A stretch of DNA of 7,565 bases from Paramuribaculum sp. (GTDB taxonomy: Bacteria; Bacteroidota; Bacteroidia; Bacteroidales; Muribaculaceae), in the NCBI GenBank assembly GCA_029062075.1, contig JAIDQW010000234.1, forward strand, positions 1 through 7,565, in the 5' to 3' direction. The position numbers and the translations under genes were made by a program. Within the stretch, counting starts at the first letter, position 1. Each line of letters starts with the position of its first letter. The notes under the pieces are model-generated. The model worked only from the letters and a program-made list of their open reading frames with translations. It ran no database searches and had not been told where the DNA came from. Of this stretch, positions 1 to 7,536 are shown piece after piece.

Positions 1-23
1 TTTTCAACACAACGGGGACAAAG

Positions 24-83
24 CACTAAACGCCCACAGTATCGCCATACCTTTATTGGTGTGGCTGCTTGGTGGGCTTAGTG
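24..83. other. Long interrupted inverted repeat (leader hairpin 1)
   Basis: The outer arms CACTAA (24-29) plus GCCCAC (32-37) pair with GTGGGC (72-77) plus TTAGTG (78-83), leaving only AC (30-31) unpaired on the left side. Inside this, GCCATACC (44-51) pairs with GGTGTGGC (58-65) with one G-U, around a TTTATT loop (52-57). The two stems are separated by a 6 x 6 internal loop. There is no T-tract, so it is not a standard terminator. It could be a structured RNA leader, a protein-binding site, or the end of a mobile cassette. The pairing is read directly from the sequence; the function is unknown. Confidence 0.55.
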
Positions 84-137
84 TCTCTGTATGTTGTGTG
101 GGTATGGCAGTACCTCTGAATCGTACAGGATGCAAAA

Positions 138-164
138 GCCCACCACTATTTTATTGGTGGTGGC
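138..164. other. Short strong hairpin (leader hairpin 2)
   Basis: CCACCACTA (140-148) pairs with TGGTGGTGG (155-163) with one G-U, around a 6-base loop TTTTAT (149-154). G138 can add a pair with C164 if C139 bulges. The loop and right arm resemble those of the upstream hairpin: TTTATTGGTG-TGGC occurs at 52-65 and, with one extra G, at 150-164. No T-run follows, so termination is unlikely. It ends 46 bases before the lipoprotein start and could affect its expression, but nothing here proves this. Confidence 0.5.
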
Positions 165-174
165 AATAACTACG

Positions 175-184
175 GCAATATTGC
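175..184. repeat. Perfect 10-bp palindrome GCAATATTGC
   Basis: GCAATATTGC is a perfect palindrome 26 bases before the lipoprotein start. The 7-mer GGCAATA also occurs twice, at 162-168 and 174-180. A palindrome of this size near a start could be a dimeric regulator's operator, but in AT-rich DNA it could also arise by chance. Confidence 0.3.
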
Positions 185-210
185 AAACTAACCAAATAAA
201 TTTTTCAATT

Positions 211-927
211 ATGAAGAGATTTGAAAAAAAATTTGCGTTGCTACTCATGGTGATTGGGGTAACGCTACTCTCGGCTTGTTCCGATGATAAGGATGAGCCG
301 AAGATTTCAATACCATCTGTGAAGTCTATTTCTGTGGGAACATCATTCTCTCTTGGCTTGTCTGGGAATTGGCGTTCATCAAATGATTTTGTAGCATCCG
401 TAGATAAGGATGGTAATGTAGAGGCAGAGCACGTTGGAGAATGTACTATTAGTAATGAAAAAAACAGTTGTAAGGTAACTGTGACTCCAAAATCAAATTT
501 CATAAAAGAGCCAGTTACGGATTGGGGAATAAGTAAGTCTCAGCTTATATCAAAATGCGGAAATAACTACAAAGAATCTGGAAACTCTATAGGGTATACA
601 TCCAATAGCAATATAGCACCTATTACAATGTATACTTTTGATAGTAGTGGTCGATTGTCTTCTTCTGTTATAACGGTTAAAACAACATATACTTCTGATT
701 TGGTAGATTTTCTGATGGAACGTTACCAACCGGTCGCTGTTGATGGATATGATTTCTATTTTACGAACGGATATACTACACAAAGCACATCAACAGTGGT
801 GGGTATGAGCTTGTATAAGTATGATAAGAGTTACTGGATGGTAATGTATATGCCCTACGGAAATTCATCAAGAAGTGGGGCGAATATGGATTTATTGAAT
901 AACCTTTTCTACATTTATAACAAATAG
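211..927 (+). CDS. Putative surface lipoprotein with Ig-like (BIG2-type) segment
   Basis: Predicted 238-residue exported lipoprotein of unknown function. It has a basic N-terminus (MKRFEKK), a hydrophobic segment (about residues 8-20) and the lipobox LSAC with Cys23. SDDKDE follows directly, an acidic stretch like the export signal that sends Bacteroidota lipoproteins to the cell surface. Residues about 32-93 resemble a bacterial Ig-like group 2 domain: Trp54-Arg-Ser-Ser-Asn, then Val61-Ala-Ser-Val-Asp, Gly-Asn-Val, and Val75-Gly-Glu-Cys-Thr-Ile. The rest (about 96-238) is rich in Ser, Thr and Tyr and I do not recognise it. The ATG at 211 was chosen because it places the lipobox correctly; in-frame starts at 91 and 130 would add a second hydrophobic stretch that runs through hairpin 2. 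The gene is AT-rich (hand counts of three 60-base lines gave 30-38% GC, against 53% for a metH line), which suggests acquisition. No consensus promoter is visible upstream. Confidence 0.8.
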   Translation: MKRFEKKFALLLMVIGVTLLSACSDDKDEPKISIPSVKSISVGTSFSLGLSGNWRSSNDFVASVDKDGNVEAEHVGECTISNEKNSCKVTVTPKSNFIKEPVTDWGISKSQLISKCGNNYKESGNSIGYTSNSNIAPITMYTFDSSGRLSSSVITVKTTYTSDLVDFLMERYQPVAVDGYDFYFTNGYTTQSTSTVVGMSLYKYDKSYWMVMYMPYGNSSRSGANMDLLNNLFYIYNK

Positions 928-956
928 AAATAAGTGAAGTAACTTGCATAGATTAT

Positions 957-987
957 AAGAGCGAGACATAAAATCTCGCTCTTTTTT
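957..987 (+). terminator. Intrinsic terminator of the lipoprotein gene
   Basis: A 10-bp perfect stem (957-966 with 974-983, core AGAGCGAGA/TCTCGCTCT) closes a 7-base loop (CATAAAA) and runs into six T residues (982-987). It lies 30 bases after the lipoprotein stop and just before the metH promoter, so it separates the two transcription units. Confidence 0.92.
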
Positions 988-993
988 CTTAAC

Positions 994-1024
994 TTTGCCT
1001 CAAAAATTGCTTAGTGTAAATTTG
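994..1024 (+). promoter_or_regulatory. Bacteroidota-type promoter for metH
   Basis: TTTG (994-997) and TAAATTTG (1017-1024) are separated by 19 bases, an exact match to the Bacteroides -33/-7 consensus (TTTG, 19-21 bases, TAnnTTTG). Transcription should start a few bases downstream, near 1029-1031. That leaves a leader of only about 20 bases before the ATG at 1050. A second TAnnTTTG match, TAACTTTG at 990-997, overlaps the -33 box but has no TTTG of its own upstream. Confidence 0.8.
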
Positions 1025-1049
1025 TATATAAGTGCCTAATAAAAATATA

Positions 1050-4000
1050 ATGTCTGTTGCCTCAAAGGCATTGAAATCGGCTCTTGAGTCAAGAGTGATT
1101 GTGCTCGATGGAGCGATGGGAACAATGATTCAGCAGCTTGGGTTGGATGAAAAGGATTATACCCCGGAGTCATTCCAATCTTCAACACAGCTAAAGGGTT
1201 GCAATGACTTGCTAAATATCACAGCTCCTGATAAAATTAAGGAAATTCACAAGAGTTATATAAATGCTGGAGCAGGAATAATAGAAACAAACACATTTAA
1301 TGCAAATGCGCTGAGTTTAAGGGAGTACGGGGTGGATTCACTTACCGACAGCATCAACCGTGCGGGGGTGCGCATCGCCCGTGAGGCAATTGCTGAATGT
1401 GGCGTGGATGCATGGGTTGCAGGCAGTATCGGTCCCGGAAGTCACTCTCTTTCACTGGCATCTGAAATTGAAACAGAGAATCCTGTTACGTGGGATGATG
1501 TTGAGGCAGCTGTTTATGAGCAGGCTTATTCGTTGATTGATGCCGGTGTTGATGTGCTGTTGCTTGAAACTGTATTTGACGGCTTGAACGCTAAGGCGGC
1601 TATTCACGCTGTGTTGAGGGCGATGGATGATTTGCACCGTGATGTGCCGGTGATGATTTCGGCTACAATTAATCAAGGGGGGCGAATTCTGAGCGGTCAG
1701 ACTCTGAGTGCTTTTATCGCTACAGTAGCACATGCTAATCCTATATCTGTGGGATTGAACTGTGGCTTCGGTGCCGATGAGCTTACACCATATATTGAAT
1801 CTTTGCAGAATGTGCCGTTTGCCCTGAGTATTCACCCTAATGCAGGATTGCCGGATGCTTTGGGAAATTATAGGGAAACCCCTGAGGGAATGGCTGAAAA
1901 ACTTCGTCCGCTCATAGAAGGTGGTAAGCTCAATATTGTTGGTGGATGTTGCGGTACGACTCCCGACCACATCGCAGCGATAGCTGAGGTGGTGAAGTGC
2001 GCAAAAGCGCGTCCGGTTCCGGAGAAAAAATTGGAAATGACGCTCGCAGGACTGGAGGCTTTTAAACCCGGTAAGTTTGTCAAGATAGGGGAGCGGTGCA
2101 ATGTTGCGGGAAGCCGTAAGTTTCTTCGTCTGATAAATGAAGGAGCCCTGGATGAAGCGGCTTCTATAGCTGCAGCTCAGGTAAAGGCGGGAGCGGACAT
2201 TATTGATATAAACATGGATGACCCCATGCTTGATGCCGGGAAGTGTATGTGCGATTTCATAACTGTCATTTCAGCTGAGCCGGAAATAGCTAAGGTGCCA
2301 CTTATGATTGATACAAGTAACTGGGCTGTGGCGGTGCAGGCACTGAAAAAGGTGCAGGGCAAGCCGATAGTCAACTCCATAAGCCTGAAAGAGGGCGAAG
2401 CGGCAATGCTCGCCAAGGCTAAGGTTTTGAGGCGAATTGGTGCAGCTGTAGTGGTGATGGCATTTGATGAAGAGGGTCAGGCTGATACTTTCGAGCGGAA
2501 AATCAGAGTGTGTGAGCGAGCTTACAATTTGCTCACCGGTGCCGGATTTCCTGCGGAAGATATAATTTTCGACCCGAATATTCTTGCAGTTGCAACCGGT
2601 ATTGAAGCTCATGCTGACTATGCCTTGGATTTTATCAGGGCTGCGGGATGGATAAGGCAAAATCTTCCCGGGGCGCATGTGAGCGGCGGTCTCAGTAATC
2701 TGTCATTCTCATTCAGGGGCAATAATTATGTGCGTGAGGCTATGCATTCGCTTTTTCTGAAGCATGCGGTTGCCGAAGGGATGGATATGGCTATCATAAA
2801 TCCATCCACACTGCTTGATACTGATGAAATTGATCGGGAACTTGCCGAGGCTATAGATGATGTGCTGCTCAATCATTCAACCGATGCGACTGACAAGCTT
2901 ATTGATGAGGCGCAACGAATTAAGGAGCTGAGAGAAAGGGAGAATACCGGCAATGCTAAGACAGAACCCGCTGTTGTGTCAGCCCCTGTCACTCCGTCAG
3001 AAATTATTGAGCAGATGATAGTCAATGGCAGGAGTGAGGGGATAGAGGCTGTTCTTGACAAGTGCGTGAATGAAATCGGTACAGCTTTCGGAGTAGTTGA
3101 CGGTCCGCTTATGAGGGGTATGAACAGAGTGGGTGAACTATTTGGCTCCGGAAAAATGTTTTTGCCTCAGGTAGTGCGCAGTGCTCGCGTGATGAAACAA
3201 GCGGTAGAACATCTAACCCCGCTCATTGAATCGGAGAGGAGAAGCGGAAGCTCTTCGGGTGCCGGAAAAGTTGTATTGGCAACCGTAAAGGGTGACGTTC
3301 ATGATATAGGAAAAAATATTGTGGGGGTAATTCTTAGCTGTAACGGTTATGAGGTTATTGACTTGGGAGTGATGGTACCTCCTGAAAAGGTTATTGACAC
3401 AGCTGTAGCCTCAGGAGCCGATTTCATTGGGCTCAGCGGACTCATAACTCCTTCGCTATCTGAAATGCAGAATGTTGCCCGGATGCTGGAAGAGCGAGGG
3501 CTTGAAATACCTCTTTTTGTAGGTGGCGCGGCAGCATCCGAAATTCACACTGCGGTAAAGATTGCACCGGTTTATTCAGGAGCGGTAATATATACACGTG
3601 ATGCTGCTGCGCTCCCCGGTGTAGCGCAGAAATTTGCCGGAGGGCAGAGAGCGGAGGCGGTACGGGAATTAAAACTTCGTCAGCAGGTAATTAGAGATGA
3701 GTATGAAGGTAAAGTGGCTTTGCTTACTCTTGAGCAAGCTCGTGAAAGAGGTCACAAATTTAATATGGAAGGAATTGCTGCGTCGCCACATTTGCCGGGA
3801 TGTCACACAGTTGATATACCGGTAAAGGATGTGAGGCAGTTGATTAACTGGCGGGCTTTTTTTGCTGCATGGAAGCTGGACGCATCTCTTGCGTCAATAG
3901 CGGATTTGAAGGGGTGTGACCATTGTAAGGCTCAGTGGCTTGCTGCAATGGATGAATCCAAACGGATGAAAGCCTCTGAAGCAATGCAGCTTTTCAAAGA

Positions 4001-4697
4001 GGCAAACAGTATATTGGATCACCTGGTAAGTGACAACGCCATGCTCAGAGGGCGGGTGATTCTTGTCCCTGCTAAATCATCTGGTGATGATATTATAATA
4101 GATGGCGAGAAACAGATAACAATCCCTACACTCAGACGTCAGATATCGGATAGTATCGAGTGTATTGCTTTAGCTGATTTTATAGCACCTCCGGATGCTG
4201 ATGGTAATGCGCAGGACAATATCGCACTTTTTACAGTAACAACTGCGGGTGAGATAGACAAAAATGTCAGGAGGGCATCAGATGATTATGCAAAACTCCT
4301 GTGGCAGAGTGTAGCAGACCGCCTTGTTGAGGCTGCAACGGAGTGGTTGCACCATAAGGTAAGAACCCATTACTGGGGTTATGCCGATGCGCAATCGGAA
4401 GAGGAACGCAATCTGCTGGAGGGTCGATATCGTGGCATCCGTCCGGCTATAGGCTATCCATCGCTTCCTGACCAGTCGCTTGTATTTGAGGCAGATAAAC
4501 TACTTCACTACAGCGAACTTGGTGTTGAGTTGACCGAGAATGGAGCTATGAGTCCGGCGGCATCAACCACAGGGCTGATGATAGGCTATTCCGGAGCGCA
4601 CTACTTTATAATAGGAACCACGGACAACGAGCAGAAAAAAGATTATGCCCGTCGCCGTGGAATGTCTCCGGATTCGGTAGGTAAATATCTTAATTGA
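1050..4697 (+). CDS. metH: Cobalamin-dependent methionine synthase MetH
   Basis: Cytoplasmic enzyme that transfers the methyl group of 5-methyltetrahydrofolate to homocysteine through bound methylcobalamin. All modules are present in 1215 residues (E. coli MetH is 1227). The homocysteine domain (about 1-325) has [10 protein letters not shown] and the three zinc ligands Cys238, Cys300 and Cys301. The folate domain (about 335-600) has [11 protein letters not shown] and [10 protein letters not shown]. The B12 cap (about 650-735) is followed by the B12-binding domain with Asp749-Val-His751-Asp-Ile-Gly754, where His751 is the lower cobalt ligand, and with Ser796 and Ser802. The reactivation domain (about 890-1215) has Arg1131-Pro-Ala-Ile-Gly-Tyr1136 and a conserved DYARRRGMS near the end. 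ATG 1050 is preferred over an in-frame GTG at 1032, which would sit at the predicted transcription start. Oddities: Asn933 where E. coli has SAM-binding Asp946, and an insertion carrying Cys956-Asp-His-Cys959. No riboswitch fits in the short leader. Confidence 0.97.
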   Translation: MSVASKALKSALESRVIVLDGAMGTMIQQLGLDEKDYTPESFQSSTQLKGCNDLLNITAPDKIKEIHKSYINAGAGIIETNTFNANALSLREYGVDSLTDSINRAGVRIAREAIAECGVDAWVAGSIGPGSHSLSLASEIETENPVTWDDVEAAVYEQAYSLIDAGVDVLLLETVFDGLNAKAAIHAVLRAMDDLHRDVPVMISATINQGGRILSGQTLSAFIATVAHANPISVGLNCGFGADELTPYIESLQNVPFALSIHPNAGLPDALGNYRETPEGMAEKLRPLIEGGKLNIVGGCCGTTPDHIAAIAEVVKCAKARPVPEKKLEMTLAGLEAFKPGKFVKIGERCNVAGSRKFLRLINEGALDEAASIAAAQVKAGADIIDINMDDPMLDAGKCMCDFITVISAEPEIAKVPLMIDTSNWAVAVQALKKVQGKPIVNSISLKEGEAAMLAKAKVLRRIGAAVVVMAFDEEGQADTFERKIRVCERAYNLLTGAGFPAEDIIFDPNILAVATGIEAHADYALDFIRAAGWIRQNLPGAHVSGGLSNLSFSFRGNNYVREAMHSLFLKHAVAEGMDMAIINPSTLLDTDEIDRELAEAIDDVLLNHSTDATDKLIDEAQRIKELRERENTGNAKTEPAVVSAPVTPSEIIEQMIVNGRSEGIEAVLDKCVNEIGTAFGVVDGPLMRGMNRVGELFGSGKMFLPQVVRSARVMKQAVEHLTPLIESERRSGSSSGAGKVVLATVKGDVHDIGKNIVGVILSCNGYEVIDLGVMVPPEKVIDTAVASGADFIGLSGLITPSLSEMQNVARMLEERGLEIPLFVGGAAASEIHTAVKIAPVYSGAVIYTRDAAALPGVAQKFAGGQRAEAVRELKLRQQVIRDEYEGKVALLTLEQARERGHKFNMEGIAASPHLPGCHTVDIPVKDVRQLINWRAFFAAWKLDASLASIADLKGCDHCKAQWLAAMDESKRMKASEAMQLFKEANSILDHLVSDNAMLRGRVILVPAKSSGDDIIIDGEKQITIPTLRRQISDSIECIALADFIAPPDADGNAQDNIALFTVTTAGEIDKNVRRASDDYAKLLWQSVADRLVEAATEWLHHKVRTHYWGYADAQSEEERNLLEGRYRGIRPAIGYPSLPDQSLVFEADKLLHYSELGVELTENGAMSPAASTTGLMIGYSGAHYFIIGTTDNEQKKDYARRRGMSPDSVGKYLN

Positions 4698-4698
4698 T

Positions 4699-6360
4699 TT
4701 ATCGCTGATAAAGATAGCGCTTGATAGATCGTTTCGGCGTTTTCTCAAACTCTTCGCTCATAATCTCCACATGTGCGACCTTTGAGTAACCCGGAAGTTC
4801 CTTGTTCAATTGCTCAAGATTTTCAGCCATGATTTTCTCAAGTTCTTCTGTCGGGATATTTCTCTGAATGACATTATCCATATCAGGATAGACAAGGGCT
4901 ATCAGTTTGCCGTTTCCATCATCAATAACAATCGATTCACCAACGTATGGCAGATTGTTGAGTTTCTGTTCAATCTCTTCCGGATAGATGTTCTGACCGC
5001 TCGGTCCGAGAATCATGTTCTTGTCGCGCCCGCGCAGATAAATGAAATTGTCCTCGTCAACGCAGCCAATATCACCTGTGCTCATCCAGCCGTCTTGGTC
5101 AAATACTGCATCGGTGGCTTCCTGATTCTTGAAATATCCTTTCATTACATTGTCTCCTCGAACCCAGATTACTCCGGGTGTTTCCTCCGGATTAGGAGAA
5201 TCGACCTTTACCTCCATGCGGTCAACCACCTTACCGCATGAGCCGGGGCGCAATTCGGTGTGGGGAGCATAGGAGATAAGAGGAGCACATTCCGTCATCC
5301 CGTAGCCCACTGTAAACGGGAAATTTATTCGACGCAGAAAACTTTCTACATCTTTGTTGAGTGCCGCACCGCCGATGATGATTTCGTGAAGATCACCACC
5401 GAATGAGTCAGTGAGCTTTTCTTTGATTTTGCCTAACAGGCGGTCGTCAACAAACGGCACATGAAGCAGAAACTTCATATATGGTTTTTCCAGAAGCGGA
5501 AAAACTTTTGTTTTGATTATTTTTTCGAGGATAAGAGGAACTGCTACGATGAGTTTCGGATGCACTTTGGCAAACGCTTCCATTATAATTCTCGGAGACG
5601 GTGTTCTGGTAAGGAATGTTATATGGCAACCTTTAACCAGCGGGTGAAGCATCTCAACAACGAGACCGTACATGTGGGCAAGCGGAAGCATGCACACGAT
5701 TCCGTCGCCGGGTTTAAGATAGGTCAGGTGATCAATGGTATATTGAATGTTGCTCCAAAGGTTGCCGTAGGTAACCATTACCCCCTTTGAGAAACCGGTG
5801 CTTCCAGAAGTATAGTTAATTAGGGCTATGTCATCCGGCTTATTAAAGCTAACTTCAAGATCATCAACGGTAAAGCGTTCCGGATAATCCTCGCCGAAAA
5901 GTTTGTTGAGATTGGCTCTCGCTTCGGATAGCGATTCGCTTCTGCTCATCATCAGCGAAAAGTCGCTGATTTGCAGTACGCCTTCAAGATTGGGCATTGC
6001 CGCCGCATCAAGATTTTCCCAGGTCGGTGCGTCAGCAAACAGCAGTCTCGCCTCGCTATGGTTTACAAGATGGTGAATGTTGTCCGGTTTGAATTCGTTG
6101 AGCACCGGCACAGCAATGCCACCGTAAGTTATGATGCCGAGAAAAGCCATAGCCCACTGTGCGCTGTTTCTGCCGCATAGAGCGACTTTTTCACCGGGCT
6201 TTACTCCGGCACTTTTGAATAAGATATGTAGTTTGGTGATTTTTCTTGCGATGTCCTTGTACTGAAAAGCTGCTCCATTGTAATCGGTTAGCGCGAGCAG
6301 TTCCCAGTTGTTGCGGAGCGACTGAAGGATGTAAGCGTTCAGATTATCCTGATGTTGCAT
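4699..6360 (-). CDS. AMP-forming acyl-CoA synthetase (long-chain fatty acid-CoA ligase family)
   Basis: A 553-residue member of the ANL adenylating superfamily, most like bacterial long-chain fatty acid-CoA ligases, which activate fatty acids with ATP and CoA. Visible motifs are the phosphate-binding loop Tyr183-Thr-Ser-Gly-Ser-Thr-Gly with Lys192, the ATP motif Gly352-Tyr-Gly-Met-Thr-Glu357, Ser427-Thr-Gly-Asp430, the hinge region Arg443-Gly-Arg-Asp-Lys447 and Gln456-Asn-Ile-Tyr-Pro-Glu. The C-terminal lid ends in KTPKRSIKRYLYQR. By the usual A10 pattern (TPTxK-I/L-K-R) the catalytic lysine position is Ser545, flanked by Lys543 and Lys547, so full activity is not certain. No signal peptide or membrane segment is seen, so it is probably cytosolic. 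The substrate cannot be read from the sequence. It converges with metH with one base between stops and diverges from the thioredoxin-like gene. The ATG at 6360 is a natural start, about 29 bases from a promoter-like box. Confidence 0.88.
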   Translation of the reverse strand: MQHQDNLNAYILQSLRNNWELLALTDYNGAAFQYKDIARKITKLHILFKSAGVKPGEKVALCGRNSAQWAMAFLGIITYGGIAVPVLNEFKPDNIHHLVNHSEARLLFADAPTWENLDAAAMPNLEGVLQISDFSLMMSRSESLSEARANLNKLFGEDYPERFTVDDLEVSFNKPDDIALINYTSGSTGFSKGVMVTYGNLWSNIQYTIDHLTYLKPGDGIVCMLPLAHMYGLVVEMLHPLVKGCHITFLTRTPSPRIIMEAFAKVHPKLIVAVPLILEKIIKTKVFPLLEKPYMKFLLHVPFVDDRLLGKIKEKLTDSFGGDLHEIIIGGAALNKDVESFLRRINFPFTVGYGMTECAPLISYAPHTELRPGSCGKVVDRMEVKVDSPNPEETPGVIWVRGDNVMKGYFKNQEATDAVFDQDGWMSTGDIGCVDEDNFIYLRGRDKNMILGPSGQNIYPEEIEQKLNNLPYVGESIVIDDGNGKLIALVYPDMDNVIQRNIPTEELEKIMAENLEQLNKELPGYSKVAHVEIMSEEFEKTPKRSIKRYLYQR

Positions 6361-6388
6361 AATTGAAAAATAATGTTAAAACGGTTTG

Positions 6389-6396
6389 CAAAATTA
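6389..6396 (-). promoter_or_regulatory. Possible -7 box for the acyl-CoA synthetase gene
   Basis: Read on the minus strand this is TAATTTTG, matching the Bacteroides -7 consensus TAnnTTTG, 28 bases upstream of the ATG at 6360. I find no TTTG at the proper distance for a -33 box, so the call rests on one element and on position. Confidence 0.45.
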
Positions 6397-6437
6397 GCAA
6401 AAAAGCTCTTCGTGATGAGTTTTTTAAGTGTAGTTTT

Positions 6438-6445
6438 TACTTTTG
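6438..6445 (+). promoter_or_regulatory. Possible -7 box for the thioredoxin-like gene
   Basis: TACTTTTG matches TAnnTTTG and lies 48 bases upstream of the ATG at 6494. The expected -33 position holds a T-run (6420-6425) rather than TTTG. A second, less exact candidate, TATTTTG, is at 6461-6467. Transcription would begin near 6451 or 6473. Confidence 0.45.
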
Positions 6446-6493
6446 CGGAAATAATGTACTTATTTTGCAAAAGTAATTAAGTAGTTTTTATAT

Positions 6494-7525
6494 ATGAAAC
6501 GTTCAATTTTATCTTTTGTTTGCGCAGGAATTTTTACTGTTAGTTGCGCAACAGCCAATACGGCTGATAATTACACGGTTACATTGCCGCTTACAGCTGA
6601 AGAAGATGGCTTAAGTGCATATATTGTTAGCTTTGATACCGGCGAGAAGCTTGACTCCGCCATTGTTACAGATGGTAAAGCCGTGTTTACCGGAGAGATT
6701 AATGAACCAGTTTTCGCACGCATTCTTCTTGACGGTAACCGCGCAGCGATGCTTGTGCTTGAACCGGGTAACATCTGTGCAGATGCAAAGACCCGTCTTG
6801 CTACAGGTACTCCGACCAATGACACCATGGTTGGATTTTTCAATAAGCAGAGTGAACTTGAAAAGGAATATCGCGCTCTTGGAGACAGTGCGACTGATGC
6901 CCAGAAGCAGGATATATTGACACGATACAATAATTTGGGTAAAGAGACCCTTGAGCAGAATGCTTCAAACCCTCTCGGATTCTACCTGTTTCTTCAGGAA
7001 TGTTATAATTGGAATCTTCCCACATTTGATGCCAAGCTGAAAGAGTATCCTCAGTTTAGTTCAAGCAAGAAAGTTCAGACTCTTCGTCAGGGTCTTGTGA
7101 ATAAAGAGGAGACATCAGTAGGTAAAATGTTCAAGGACTTCACCATTACATATAACGGTGAGACAAAAAAACTGAGCGACTATGTTGGCAAAGGTAAATA
7201 CACTCTTGTTGATTTCTGGGCAAGCTGGTGTGGACCCTGCATCCGCGAAACAGCTGTGATCAAAGACCTTTACAACAAGTATTCTGACAAAATGGATTTT
7301 CTCGGTGTTGCCGTGTGGGATGAGCCGGAAAATACACTCCGCGCAATTGAAAAACATCAGCTCCCCTGGGAGCAGATTCTGAATACCCAGAATGTCGCTA
7401 CCGATATATATGGTATTCCCGCGATTCCCTGTATCATCCTCTTTGATCCGGAAGGTAAGATCGTGAGCCGTGACAAGCAGGATGCTGCGCTTGTTGCCGA
7501 CGTTGAAGCCGCAATGCAGCAATAA
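6494..7525 (+). CDS. TlpA/ResA-like envelope thiol-disulfide oxidoreductase with DUF4369-like N-terminus
   Basis: A 343-residue exported thioredoxin-fold protein. The N-terminus is a signal sequence (MKRSILSFVCAGIFTV). It may be cut by signal peptidase I near Ala-Thr-Ala21, or be a weak lipobox at Thr15-Val-Ser-Cys18, where Thr at -3 is atypical. Residues about 27-115 are beta-rich and resemble DUF4369, with a GLSAYIV strand, then DGKAVFTGEI and LEPGN. Residues about 120-205 look helical. From about 211 the thioredoxin domain follows, with FWASWCGPC (active-site Cys246 and Cys249) and the cis-proline region Ile311-Pro312, followed by Cys313. Such proteins usually act in the periplasm on disulfide reduction, cytochrome c maturation or redox defence; the partner here is unknown. 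It has its own upstream region and is divergent from the ligase gene. The first in-frame ATG gives the signal peptide directly. Confidence 0.88.
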   Translation: MKRSILSFVCAGIFTVSCATANTADNYTVTLPLTAEEDGLSAYIVSFDTGEKLDSAIVTDGKAVFTGEINEPVFARILLDGNRAAMLVLEPGNICADAKTRLATGTPTNDTMVGFFNKQSELEKEYRALGDSATDAQKQDILTRYNNLGKETLEQNASNPLGFYLFLQECYNWNLPTFDAKLKEYPQFSSSKKVQTLRQGLVNKEETSVGKMFKDFTITYNGETKKLSDYVGKGKYTLVDFWASWCGPCIRETAVIKDLYNKYSDKMDFLGVAVWDEPENTLRAIEKHQLPWEQILNTQNVATDIYGIPAIPCIILFDPEGKIVSRDKQDAALVADVEAAMQQ

Positions 7526-7536
7526 TCCTTTGCAAT

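Noticed and set aside
24..83. Integron attC-like recombination site
   Set aside because: The bulged long inverted repeat is suggestive, but I find no core GTTRRRY / RYYYAAC boxes at the ends, no second site and no integrase.
2..169. A frame open from the left edge to a stop at 167-169, as the C-terminus of an upstream gene
   Set aside because: It runs through both hairpins, its codons are dictated by the inverted repeats, and the product resembles no family I know. It could be real only if sequence left of the window supports it.
91..210. Upstream in-frame start codons (91, 130) for the lipoprotein
   Set aside because: They would put the signal sequence and lipobox about 50-63 residues in; the ATG at 211 puts the lipobox Cys at residue 23, as expected.
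78..503. Minus-strand frame of 141 codons over the leader and lipoprotein gene
   Set aside because: It overlaps the well-supported lipoprotein on the opposite strand and shows no recognisable domain.
1032..1049. GTG start at 1032 for metH
   Set aside because: It coincides with the predicted transcription start, and the ATG at 1050 matches the family's N-terminus better.
1452..1970. Minus-strand frame of 172 codons inside metH
   Set aside because: It is fully antisense to conserved MetH coding sequence and shows no recognisable domain; the other long antisense frames in metH, the ligase and the thioredoxin-like gene were dropped for the same reason.
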